64,000 nt of DNA from NCBI GenBank assembly GCA_903813345.2, contig CAIIXF020000010.1, positions 4,207,169-4,271,168 on the forward strand, read 5' to 3'. A program made the position numbers and the translations under genes. Source of the stretch: Owenia fusiformis (taxonomy: Eukaryota > Annelida > Polychaeta > Sabellida > Oweniidae). This document shows positions 12,142 to 24,398 of the stretch, piece by piece (the first letter of the stretch is position 1; the number at the start of each line of letters is the position of its first letter). The notes under the pieces are model-generated. The model saw nothing but the letters and a program-made list of their open reading frames with translations, made no database searches and was not told the DNA's origin.

Positions 12142-14597
12142 TCAGTTTATCGTGTATTGATTGTCTCTTACGTCAGGTAATTGTGATTTTCGGTTGTCGG
12201 ACCTATGAAAAGCATTTTTGTAGAAACTGTGCCTTGTAGGCCAAGCCTCGCCCTGTGGACCTCCGTCAAAACCTGTAATGGCATTTAGGATTTGAAATAT
12301 TAATTTTTTTTTATTATTCGTTAAATTGCGTCTTTACGTCCATTTTAAATCACAGATAAATCCCATCGCTTCCATCAAGATAGATGTCAATCTCAATGTC
12401 AATAATAATAGTTCCATTTTAAATACTAATATAAACGATACAGATTGTATAATGTATGCCCTGTCACTTCTGTCTAAAAAGCAAATTCTGATTTTATTCA
12501 GCTAATAACATTGGTAATGTAACATAAGATAACCTGTTTCTACAACTTTGTTCCCAAATTATCGTTAGGCTAAACATAAAACGATTCGCTTCTTACCATT
12601 TACACAAAGCGTTTCTGCTGGACCCTTTGATGCCTTCCTTCTAGAGAATGACTGTCCACCAGACAGTAATGTGACACTCTCCTTATTCAATCTTGGCACA
12701 TCATGGTAAAATACGCCACCCTCTGAAATTGATGAAATTGCTCTTATATCATGATGGCTGTGACATGACAATTCATACATTTATATTATTCCCACCTGGT
12801 GGGGAGTGTCCTAAGGGTGTTGGTAGTTAGTACTAGTTAAGAAGGCTTATATTGCACTCATACTATATTGACTTTAGAAATATTTGACGTATAGCGGCGG
12901 GCCATAATGGATATTTCAGCCCGGTAATGTTCCCCGGGAGAGATATCGTACAGTGCGTATAATTTTTGTTCAGTGGCAATTCGTTCTTATTAAATCTTGC
13001 TGAAAACACTACAGAGATCAATCTTCTACCAGAAATGGATCGAATAATGGAACAAAAACGGGTAATAGGGTGATCAAAATTAAAGAATAACAAGTTTCAA
13101 AAGCTTGTTTTGTCTTATCTTGAAAATGAGCTACCGCCCACTACCACTCCCACTACCACCGGTCTAGTACAGGTAGTACTTGATTATCACATTTGGCCCA
13201 GAATAGATGAAAACTTTCCTTTATTGCAAAATAATTATACCTCTTGATGATGAAGTTACTTGATGAACCCTTTAGATATTTATGATTATGTAATTTTTTG
13301 TAAATTTGACATACTTGACAGTATAAAAATTAGCTAAAAATTGTCTCAGGTCGGACGATTTAATTTCAAGAATATCTATTCATCACTCACAGAGTTGTGT
13401 GATGTTTCGTGTCGGGTACAGTTACTTTGACAGTATACTGTATTATGTTTCACAAAACTACCGTCGGATCTATCAATTGGTATTACCTTCTGTGGGAGGT
13501 GTGACTCTTCTCTTCAATGTTACAAATGGTTTCGTATTCAGCATGTGAACCTACGAGTAGAAAACGAAGTTAAAAATAGTTAAAAAATTGAAAATCACAT
13601 ATTTGATATATAAAATTGAGAATATCGACCTGCAAACATATCCGTTGGATCATCCAATTACCTAGTCACAAATGTCAATTTAGACCAAAGCTTGTATTTC
13701 ATTTAACATTAAATTGTAACCCTTTAGAAATTACTAAAAATCTTTTCTAAAGAAACGATATCGACTTGTTCTATTATACAAAGAACACTTACAAAGAAAG
13801 ACATGAGGATGACTTATTCACAAACCTTGGCATCAGCAGGTAAGATTCTTTCACATTTTGCAAAATTCGCTCTTGTTTCATCAATCTGATGATCTATTGG
13901 AACTGGAAAGAAATATTTTGCTTCTGTGATTTATAATACCCATATATGTACAGTACGTATATATATCATTGAATCATACACTCCTTATTACAAAGGTGGC
14001 ATTGCGTATTGTGTGATCTGAACAGAAAACTGTTCACTTAAACATACTATTGTATTGTATTGTAGTGTAGTGTCCATCTTGTATTTCCAAGGTATGATGA
14101 AAATCAAACTGGGAAACGGGTATGTGTAGTGCCAGCGTGGTTGAAATGAAGGAATAATGAAAATACTAGCTAGTGATAAGGCTCCTGCAGGAGAGGAAGC
14201 AATTGGAATATTGACAATGATCCATTTGGGTCAGATTGCATGTCGCGTTTACGTACAAGTTCTCTTAAAGCGTGTAGCTTCATTATGATAAACCATGACA
14301 TCTCATTTCTTCTCAGCCCTGAGATTTTTCAGGTGAAACAGAAAGATGCTATGAGTATCAGAATGAATGAATATAATTGTATGATATCTTACCTATTGTA
14401 TTCACTAATGGATGTGGATCCTTAGAGGTGTACAATGACTTTGTGAAGCGCCGTTCACTACCAAGTGGTTTAGGCCCATACGTCGTTCTACTGATTGACT
14501 GGCTATTGAACGTCCTGTCTTGTTCGCCATTCTCGGAACTTGTTACGTCACATACTCTCTGAAACGTAGTCTCATTTGATTGTCGCGTATTTATCAT
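12142..14597 (-). CDS. Unrecognised five-exon gene, about 200 residues
   Basis: Exons in order on the minus strand: 14597-14393, 13902-13826, 13550-13487, 12722-12597, 12272-12142. Each has AG and GT borders and the phases (1, 0, 1, 1) join without a break into 200 residues ending RDNQYTIN and TGA. The protein is basic and polar, rich in Arg, Lys, Ser, Thr and Asn, with no signal peptide, membrane helix or cysteine pattern. Landmarks are TTYGPKPLGSERRF, KPFVTLKRRVTPPTE, GGVFYHDVPRL and RHSFYKNAFH. I do not recognise the family. The short basic chain with Tyr/Phe-Pro motifs recalls ciliary microtubule inner proteins, but that is only a guess. The ATG at 14597 is the first in frame and is chosen without other support; an upstream exon is possible. 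Confidence 0.7.
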
Positions 14598-17500
14598 CCT
14601 TGAAGTATGAGATTTGAGTACAGTGAAGATATTTTAATATATATGTTTAATTTCCTTTAATTTTACTTTAGAATGTTGTTGACAACTAGAGAGGTACTAT
14701 ACGTGTTTCCCAAGGGCAGTAGTTAACAAAGGAACATTGTGTTAATCGGATTTCGTTTAATAAGTTGGTTAACAACACAAAGCAAATAGGGATACAATGT
14801 ATACAATTTAACAAATGGTGCTGTTAATATAATTGAATTAGTACCATTGTTAATACAAAGTTATTGTGAATTTCCTAAATCGATTATATTAAGTATTTTA
14901 AGTTGCTAAATCTTCAAGTGGTAGCCCAATAAAATATAGCGTAATATATTACAAATTTACGTCTTCAAATGATCATTCCATTTTGTCGGTATCATAACAA
15001 TGCAAGTTGTTGATAAATTATATCAGTAAATCACAATTCAAAGCTATTAAGTAACATATATTTTTCGTGTGCAGCTTGTTTCCACGAAAAACTCTCCATG
15101 GAAAATAACATATAACATTTTCATCAAATTTTCAAAGATCTTTTTTATTTTCATCATAAAAAGTGGATCTTACAGTGGATAAATGGCAGATTTGTTCAAA
15201 GATCGTTATATTTTTATTGCATTTGATTCTACGTTACCTCATTGTTAAAACGTCGAATGTGATAGACATTTTTAGAGTGTGGATTGTGTGCTCTGTTGTG
15301 GCTCTTAGAAGGGGGTAGATCAGGCAGGGTCGGGGAAGGACCCGGGGTGAACTTCAGGTTATGAGTGCGTTTTGTCATGGATTCCCAGTTGCTAGGCTCT
15401 GCTACCAGAGGGCTATAAATATACAATTTTATTAAATTTACGTAAACTCAGAATATACATGTATTTTGAAGTAACAACCACAAGCGGTGACATACATGCA
15501 TTGTAATAGTCTCCAACTTTTCTGTGGTCGGTGTTCAGCTTCTGGCGTGGCGGCTGGCGTTCGGAGTTAAGCGTCTGTAACAAATTGCAGATGGTGATAT
15601 TTTGCATTTTAATGCCTTGTTGTATTTATCACGGTACAAGTAGTAAGAAATTAGATTTACATTCGAAATCAAACAACATTTCAGATTTGCAAAATTGATT
15701 ACATATTAATAGGTCAACACAACAGACTTTCAAGCAAAATAGAATACTTAACAGTTGCACGAAAATATTATATTTATAGTCAGTATATATTACTTGGAAT
15801 TAACATGGGTAGTCTTCCTTTGCCCGTAGCTTTGGGACGCTTTATCCATTCTTACAGATATCTTATCAAGTCAGCTAAGTGTTTCCAGCTAATTATCAAG
15901 TCCATAGAATTTCATGAGCACTGATAAACCTCTTCACTCAACACATCAACAAATAAAGGTAAAAGATAAACGACCCGATCGAACTAAACATCAGTTCCCT
16001 GAATTTGTAGACGACAATATTGCCATACTTCAGTATTAAGAATATCCATTAAATCCATCTGTAACTTTACATTTTTAGAACTCTGATCACTTTTTCTTGA
16101 AATCACAATTTCCTGAACGCTTGTCCAAAATCAAATGTCAATGTCCTATCGTCTGCAACAGCTGAGGATGAATTTCCTGGGATAACACTTGCTTGACAAT
16201 TTGTCGCCTTTGTATTCTCAAAAACAAAATGGGTTACTATGCCTGAATCTTAAAACCTGTTAGAATGGAAATCGAGACACTGGGAGTTGTTTAATTAGTA
16301 AATTGTTTTGACTGCATTGTTGAAATCGATGCTGATCGAGAAAGGATTTGGTAGGAAATCAGTGTTTGCTTTTCCCTTTCCACAATAGTCGCGAATGCAT
16401 AAACGGAAATAAGTATTTGATTTACTTTGAACAGACTGACATATCAAACACAACACTGAATTTCAAATGATTTGTTTCTGAAGTATTTAAAATTACTGGA
16501 ATAAAAGATACATTTTGAAATAGCATGCAAGATGCATGAAGATATGTTATTTCATAAAACATGTACCACTAAATGTATTACAGGCTAATAGGATAGAGAC
16601 CGGGAGAAAAAGACAAACAACGAGACTGGAAAGCAAACTCGCAACTCCATGTTTTTATAACGGGTGATTTGGGTAGATTTTATATTTCGCAATGCTGACC
16701 ATGCACTTTTTGACGACCCTTTGCATTTATTCGACTTCAATTCTTAAAAGAGAGCTTCGTCTTCGGTAGTTTATAACTAGACTCTGCGTGCAGGGTACTT
16801 TTTGACCATATAACAATATTCTAAGATAAAAAAAACATAGTTCGAATAACATTATATTATGAAGTCTATTCTAAATCTAAAATAGATTTTAAAAGTGTCG
16901 AAAGTGCCTAGTTACGCCTCTGAAATGTGACTTGCGGACCAAACCCCTTAAATTTATTTAGCATATCAGTAACAAACTAACTAATTTCCTTTTTGTGATT
17001 CAAAAGAATTGGAAACCCCCCAAGTCATGGGCGATATGGTTACGGATACTAATACCTATACCTATATTGATGGCTATTTACTGTATAATAGGTAGCTTAT
17101 TTTGTTTATTATTGGAGATCGAAGATTTATAGTATTCGGTAAATATTGTACGCAACTAAATAGCATAAGATAATGGATATGCCCTGTAATTTTACAGAAT
17201 AACATCGATTTCCCATTCCATACTTAGAGATATTTATGTTGTAGTAAACATGATACCAAGCAGCCATACATGTATCGCATAAATAATGGTTACAGTGTTG
17301 TTCCATAATGACATGATAATATAAATATCAAGTTTTTAATAACCCATCAATTTTAATATATTTAATGTAATTGAATGTAGGCAAAGTTGATAATTAATGT
17401 TAATGTTCAATTCACCTGTTATTATTGTTGTTCGTAGGCTATGTTAATTTATACTTAATTTAAAATGTTATAATATTGCTATATTATTCGTTTTGTTAAT

Positions 17501-18715
17501 TTATCAGTAATTAGTTTCGCTTTTTATAGAAATGAGTATTTATTCATTTATTACCTATTCATGTGTTCAGCTTTAAATGGGTATATCCCCGGCTGTATAT
17601 TTATACTCCTGTGCTTTTTCTCCAACATTGTTGCGGTCTTCTGTGCTCCGTTTATTTTATGATAAATAAGAACGGTTGTTTACGATAACTCATTTCACCA
17701 TATGATCGTTAATCTCATTGTTTTGAAATATTTCTACCCGATTACTGTCCTTTAGACGCTCGGTTTTAATTAACTGTAGTGCTTGTATGGCCTGAAAACC
17801 TGACTCTGAAATGTCAACATTATGACGTAATTCGTCGATTGTGTATTGTATGCTGGTATATTATTGACGTGTCATAGATAGCAATATTTGCATGCAGGTG
17901 ACATCTATCTTAGATTATGTCTGTTCATACTGAAAGAGTGGAAAACTGGAAAGATTGAGAAATTCTTTTGACGACCACGTATAACGTTCGTTAATCATTC
18001 ATTTACTTAACAACTTGACCCTACATGTACTTGAAAACAAAATAAAAAGTAAAAATAGTTATGTTGGTCCAAATGTTTCAATGTGAACTTCCAATTGCAA
18101 ATAAGACGTGATATCAACATTTAATCGTATATCGCAGAGTAAAGTAAGTAAACGGTACTTGTTCACCAAGCATGAAACAAAACTTTTTTTACATTTGAAA
18201 AGATGGAGCTACATCATGAAATAAATAAAAAACAACTAAAATAGGTTACCGTCAGAGTCCTTAGGACAAACTAGAAACGATGACAGAAGTTATCGTTTCT
18301 TTAATGTCATCTTGGTAAGGTTTTGATATTACGATATCAAGCACGAGAGACAACTTGAATCACCACCTATTGTATTCTTCATAAAAATTGAATAAAACAT
18401 TATTTTGAAACGTAAACGTATGTTTATTATTCAAGCTTTAATGTGTGTCAAGTAGGCTATCAATTGTATTAGTTATTGGCGTGATTGCTGGAGTCAGGCA
18501 CTTGAACCGTCGCGGCTTACTTTTATTCACATTTTACAACATTAGACATTAATAATGACATTAACTTACATGTACATATAAAAATAACAACTTAAAAAAC
18601 GAAGTATGGTTCCATCTTATCTTGACGTCATGTGTTGCAATTTACAGTCCACCCGGTTATTTCAATTTGAGGTCCGTGTAATTTCGTATTACATTTTGTC
18701 ATGGTTTATTAGTTA
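14598..18715. other. Intergenic, no gene seen
   Basis: Four kilobases of AT-rich sequence lie here without an exon I can support. A GC-richer patch at 15290-15415 and the repeat-like stretch 15465-15610 stand out. A TTTATT near 18532 (AATAAA on the minus strand) could be a polyadenylation signal for the stress-protein gene. Confidence 0.5.
15465..15610. repeat. Dispersed repeat fragment
   Basis: It resembles 8935-9110 in the receptor intron, sharing a GTGACAT start, a TGGTCGGTGTTCAG-like middle and an ATTTTGCATTTTAATGCC-like end. It is non-coding and decayed. Confidence 0.35.
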
Positions 18716-21700
18716 CTAGTGGACCACAAATACAGGTATGTTTGCATGGTGGAGTACATAGTCACTAACACTGCCTAATATTGTGCGTCGAAGTTTTCCC
18801 AAACCACGTGAACCAATGACGATGAGTTTAACATTCAGCTCTTGTGCTGTCTCGCATATTCCTTCACCAGGTTTGCCAACCTTTGCCCAAGCTTTACATG
18901 CCCCCATCTGGAATTATAAGACAATGATAAATTACAAACTTCATATTATAAAAACAAGTACGTGGTCGGTGTAATACTACTTAGCTCAGCTGTGATTGGT
19001 ATTCAACTTTGTTTTAATCATTTTGCACTGTCAATAATAACAGGTATGTATTTTTCTCAGCTGTTATAACTTGCATGGAAAATGGGGAGTCAAGGTTTTC
19101 AATAGTTTGGGGGAGGCGTATCTTCTTAACTCACCCCTGCATCCTTGGCCTTCTTCTGGTATTCGTTTAGATTTGCTCTGGCTTTTGCCTGTGACTTCCT
19201 CAACACGTCAGCCCATATCTCCGCTAAAATCAAGTTCAAAATTTTGAAGGAATTAACAATGGTGGTATTTACGATACATAGTTGATCTGGAATTCAATGA
19301 ACCCACCCCTCTCAAGCATGGAACAACATGGATGTGTTTGGATATGTTAAGAGCTCTCAGTTATACTAATTTAAAATTGTTTCTCTCAATATCCATATTT
19401 GCTGCCAACAATTAATGGCATAATTTTTACATTGATGTTGCAACGAGTTAATTTTGTTTTTCAAGCGTTTACATTTTCAGCAAAGAGGGTTTACATCCAT
19501 GTCCATTGATTGTATAAGTTACAGCATTATGAATCTAGAATTCTTTGGTGTGAGAGATACATCCAGTTATGGCCCTTTGAATATGCAATGTCTGTTTCGA
19601 GACCATCCCCCTCATACTTCTGGACATACATATAAAAGGCGTTGGAAATATGATTAGTTTGACGATTTACTCACCTGAAGATGCCATAAATGCCGAGGGA
19701 GGAGGCTCTGGATAATGGACATTCACGAAATGCACGACGTTCTCTGGCTTGTGTAGAGTTTCTGCATAAACTACAAGAAATGTACATTCATATGATGCAT
19801 ATCGGTACACATATAACAAAAATCATGAAAATGCGCAGTTTTCTCAAAAAGACGAATCATGTTTTTGGGTATCGCACTTTGAGACCAATTTTAGACCCAA
19901 AACATAGATGTTGGCCAGATCGTTTTGCAGTAGGATCTCATAGTCTCAAAGAATAATTTATTGAGCTGCTGAACCTACTACAAAGGAATCTGGCCGGTGT
20001 AAAAGGGTAGGAGGTCCTATCAAATTATGGTCCTACTCTTCATTGATTTATATGATGACCGATTTCCCTTATTATCTTATACACAATCAGGGCCAGGAAG
20101 GGTCGTTAAGAAGGGGGACCATAATCCCTAGGGGACCATAATTTCTTTCACACCGGGATCTATGGCCCAATATGAAAGAAATATACCATTCCACTAAACC
20201 CCTGCAACCTTTTGATAATCATATATTATTATATTATTATTATGAGCTTTATTATACTTGTATCCCACATTTGGGCAAAGTGTACAGCTTAAACAGAAAA
20301 AAATGAAAAAGCTTAACTAATTATCTATATAGTATATTAACTAATCAAAGGGTGCTTGATCATTGCAAGATTTAATTGGATGCACAATATATTATCAATC
20401 TAGCCAACATATAATAGCTTTTTGATATATCAAAAGATGGCGGGGTTTATTGGAAAGATCTATCAGCTCCTATACACTTGCGTCTTCCCCATCCCCAATC
20501 CCCCGATCCTATATGAGGCAATTCTATTTTTTCAATGTAACAACTTGCTCGCCTGTAATCTTACCAGGTTCTACTGATTTATTTCAGAGTGGCTTTATAG
20601 TTGTAGCCTCTGAATTATCAAATATGCACCTTTTTGTGCTCCTATAAAAACACCTGTGAATGTTGCAATTGCCCTTTGCAGTTTTTTAGTAACTCAATTT
20701 TTTATAAATGTATATGCCGCAGAAAATACTGTGAGGAGAGTGGATTAGGAAAATCCAAATGTTATTTTCCCGTTGTGACTTTTCTCCAGGGATACGAGGC
20801 ATCAGAGAAAATCGATGAGTATCGTGTATGTTAACAGTGAACGTTCAATGACATAATACAATTTTAATGATTTTTGAACAGAAATGGGTATACTGTATAC
20901 ATTACATCTCCATGGGTTTTTAATTTGCAATTTGTTGGTTTAATTACGTGTTGTATTTGATCTAGCAACCGAATAGACGTGTTTTATTTGTTTTTTCATA
21001 GTTTCAATTGCTCATTTGTTTAATTTTTGTCTGTTTGCTTGTTTGTTTGTCTACTTGTTTGATTGTTTAACATGTTTGTTTTAATAAACTCATGTCACGT
21101 GGTCAAACACGAATTAATTACTACCCACAGAAACAAACATGGTATACATCATTCTTCGTGTACAATAGAGCCAATAGAGTGAATTTTAGTAAACATTTTT
21201 TTGTCATTCCTAGCTATACGATAAAGAATATATTTTTTATCACGGGTTACACTAAAGCATATAGAAATCCGTTTTATATTAAATAAACTGAATGAGGTTG
21301 TTTTGACGTTTCAAACGTGAGAAAAACTGTTTAGCAAGACTTTTTTGACGAATGAATAAGTATGAACTACAAGCAAAAATAAATATTGAAAATACGAACA
21401 AAAGTTATGACTTACAATAGTCTTAAGTTAGTTGAGTTTTAATCTATTTCATTACTATTCGGCAAGTGGGAAGACAATCCAGTTTAGGTAACCCGTACGT
21501 TCACATTGTATCTATCTGAATAATTACAGTGCAATAACCAGATAACACTAGTAGTGAAAATCCCCTGTTCTAGTGCTATTTTGTTATTACAGAAGTGCCA
21601 AGTACAATAATGAGGCCTAGCCTACATTTCCTGGCAAGTCAATATTGCATTCATCTAATTTCCTTTTCTTAGTTTTCATACACTTCAATAATCTCAACAC

Positions 21701-22042
21701 TCAGTGCATTGGTGCAAAATTGAAAGATGTAGATAATGTGGGGAAGGAGGAGTCCATATTTGAAAAGAAAAATATGACTCTATGAGGATTGCATCGAAAT
21801 GTTCGAAAGTCCCGTTTAATCTTAATAATAACGTTTGTGTGGTTGCAATCCTTTCTTTGCCATAGCTTCACCTCAGCTCGGTTCTCAAGGGAGGAACCCT
21901 AAAGATTTGAATGCAAAATGCCTTGACAAGTGACCATGGGTTACTTACATGTAAACGCCTTTAGCGCACCCTCACTCTCATCTACGGGAATTAGAACCAC
22001 TTTATCCACAAGTAGGTTTTCCCCTGTTGGTTCAGATGCCAT
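18716..22042 (-). CDS. Universal stress protein (UspA family), four exons
   Basis: Exons: 22042-21949, 19770-19675, 19223-19135, 18907-18716; phases 1, 1, 0 join into 156 residues. The chain starts MASEPTGENLLVDKVVLIPV, then DESEGALKAF (the strand-1 and helix-1 region of the fold), FYAETLHKPENVVHFVNV, a Lys-rich helix, and ends with the nucleotide-binding signature GSRGLGKLRRTILGS followed by DYVLHHANIPVFVVH. That signature fits the family's G-x2-G-x9-G-S ATP-binding loop. Length is normal for a single-domain member. The family is a Rossmann-like cytosolic dimer linked to stress responses; its role in animals is poorly defined, and it is absent from vertebrates but present in several invertebrate phyla. 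Intron 1 (about 2.2 kb) carries a CCGG-flanked MITE. Confidence 0.9.
19800..19993. repeat. Half copy of a palindromic repeat
   Basis: The stretch containing GGCCAGATCGTTTTGCAGTA, ATCTCATAGTCTCAAAGAAT and TACTACAAAGGAATCTGGCC matches parts of the complex inverted repeat at 57530-59005. It lies in the stress-protein intron and is interrupted at its CCGG by the MITE that follows. Confidence 0.65.
19998..20152. mobile_element. CCGG-flanked MITE, copy 1
   Basis: This 155-base element has ends TGTAAAAG / CTTTCACA and subterminal inverted copies of GGACCATAATT. It is flanked on both sides by CCGG, read as a 4-base target duplication. A second copy is at 27961-28125. A related repeat at 58945-58970 has the flanks joined with no insert, which supports a real insertion. 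Confidence 0.85.
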
Positions 22043-23246
22043 TTTGGTATTGATCGCGGTGGATCTCACCCGTGTTCGAATGGTAGGTAACGAGGAATAT
22101 TCACTGTCACAAAGCTCTTCGATCGGTCTTTGCTATTCCTCAATCCTCAGTAGTAATGTTGATATCCGATTGTACTTTTCATTGGGCTTAATTACCAAGA
22201 GCTAGCCTCTGTATATCTGATTGTTCCAGTACATGTAGATCACGTTTTAACAGTACAGCTGAGTGGCCTTAAAAGAAATGGTTGATATTTATCGTGCATA
22301 AACCTCCTAGTTCATGACCGTAGATATCTTTGAAACAGTGATCTACTAACAATTTTGTTTAAGGTCACACAGTTAATCTATCCTTAATAAAAATTCGTGT
22401 AAACAAACCGATTGCTCATATCAAAGTCACGGTAGACAATGTTGTGTTCTCGCCAGCTGGAGAATGAAGATAATTCCGTGAAGGAAATATTGTTTTTTCT
22501 CCTGAACTATTTATATACCAATGCCTATGCAGCTATATGCATGAATACAGTATATTACACATATAGCTGAAGAACATGAGTAAAAATATCGCGCTTGTTG
22601 TGATGGATATCTACTGTGCAACGATTGCTAGCTGACAAGGTCAATGCAACACTATAAATTGCTTCTTTTCAAACAACGCTTTGAAAGATGGCAGGTGCAT
22701 TCAAAGCTATAAACGTCGACATGACATGCCATTGCAGAAAGTGCACTCCTCCCCTTAAAAGACTGGCTCCAATAGGGTTTTACATTGAATGGTGAAATCA
22801 TTAAAAACAATTTTAAAAGGTCAGAAATGACAATATATTTTTTTAAATCACCTATATAGATTTGATGTGACCCAATCATAACTCCGAAGATTATTGTGCA
22901 GGGATGTAGAATATATTTTATGAAAGTATACTATGACATAAAGAGATAAAATAAATTGGATGCATGTTTGAATGTACGCCGAGTTGACAAAAAAGCATCC
23001 TTCAAGATTGGACCGCATCGCTGAGCTTAAAAAGAATTAAAACACCTAGCCTTGGACCAAAGATAGGTTACATCATTATATAGCATACAAATTACGCATA
23101 CAGGTTTAGGTCACAGTGAAAAATATATGTCTGGGTATGCAGAAATGGAGTAAAGTTAATCATTGTCAGCCATGTGTTTGTGAGATAAATTGATATCTTT
23201 CTTTTTATACTTGTTAAGATGAGTAAAAACAATATGTTTAAGATAC

Positions 23247-23536
23247 TTCCCACTGGCGGATTAGGGGGGCCCCCTTGGGTGGGCCCAGAAAAAAATATTT
23301 GGCCCAAAAAAATTTTTGGGCCAAAGAAGGCCTTCAGGCCCCAAAAAGTGGGCCTTTTTGGTCATTACTGGGCCTTTTAAGGCCTTATTTTTAATTTCAG
23401 GCCAAATTTGAAGAAAATGGGCCTCAAAATTTCAAAATTTGGGCCCACTTTTGGGTTTTAGGGGCCCAGACGTTTTTTTCTCTGACCTGAAATTTGGGCC
23501 CCCCCCCCCTTGTTGGTTCCCAGATCCGCCCCTGCT
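23247..23536. repeat. GGCC-rich MITE-like repeat
   Basis: The ends read GGCGGATTAGGGGGG and, in reverse complement, GGGCGGATCTGGG. The body is a run of GGGCC / GGCCC words in A/T-rich spacers, able to fold on itself. No coding potential. Confidence 0.5.
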
Positions 23537-23667
23537 TCCGCACGATTCATTTGTAAGATTGGTGCATTTTCCTATTTTTAAGCTTGTAACTTAATCTCTG
23601 ATTACAACAATTATTAACATTTGAGAAATCTTCATTTGTGCTTTCGTGGTTTGCCCTTAATTTCTAA

Positions 23668-23798
23668 TGCCTGGGTCATATTTGCTCTGATCCATCGGCC
23701 GGCGCGCCCCTCCCGATTGAGTGTTTTGTTCAATATTGTAATACTCAATCGGGCGGGCGCCGTAGTGAAAATCAGAGCAAATGTGACCAAGGCATCAC
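23668..23798. repeat. Short hairpin MITE
   Basis: About 130 bases are bounded by inverted copies of ATGCCTTGGTCACATTTGCT-like sequence, with an inner inverted pair around ACTCAATCGGG. Both arms are strongly conserved, so the element could be recent. Confidence 0.65.
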
Positions 23799-23926
23799 TG
23801 AAGTTTCTGGCAGGTGACTCAAAAAAACGAACTTCATACTTTGTGTTCTCTGCGCTTGCATGCAGTGTCATGGAGTATACTCTGGTTGATTGGTGACGAT
23901 TGAGGAGTTGAACTAAAAAAATTAAA

Positions 23927-24020
23927 AGGACCTACAACAACGCCCCAGGCGGTCACCCATCAAAGCACTACTGGGGGAGTGAAATAAAAGGGATATCGGA
24001 TGCACTGAACCAATGTGACT
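23927..24020 (-). pseudogene. 5S rRNA-derived fragment
   Basis: The plus strand reads CCTACAAC, then CCCAGGCGGTCACCCATC and AAGCACTACT, which matches the reverse complement of the 3' half of animal 5S rRNA (normally CCCAGGCGGTCTCCCATCC, AAGTACT). The remainder is too diverged to be a working gene. It may be a 5S pseudogene or the head of a 5S-derived SINE. Confidence 0.55.
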
Positions 24021-24398
24021 ACACACGTACTATCTACATGTAGCAGTCCATTTTACTTCTTTTAATTGACATGTTAATTCATATATAGTAATGCGTTCAT
24101 GGATAACAAACAAAACGCTGTTTTACATCATTAAATAAATAAAATATATTTAGATATATTTTTGAGCCAATTCTAGAATGCAAGAGTATATACATATTTA
24201 TAAAACAACAGAAACATGGAGATGTACAATACAATGCACTGTAAATCGTAAATCCACTATATGTCTACAATCGGGATCCAAAAGGAGAGACTTGATGCTC
24301 AACTCCCCAATGACGATTTTCAAGTCAGATGTGTTCAGTAGCAGCTACAGAAGATTGTTGTTCCCTGGAATAGCCAAGACCAATTCTGATTTATTGAA

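Larger units (their letters stand above)
22043..24398. other. Intergenic between stress protein and phosphatase genes
   Basis: No exon is visible. The stretch holds two small inverted-repeat elements and a 5S-like fragment, listed separately. From about 24240 the sequence resembles 37900-38190, marking the 3' edge of the phosphatase duplication. Confidence 0.5.

Noticed and set aside
15229-15426. Minus-strand frame in the GC-richer patch
   Set aside because: No splice borders, start context or known motif; composition alone does not support a gene.
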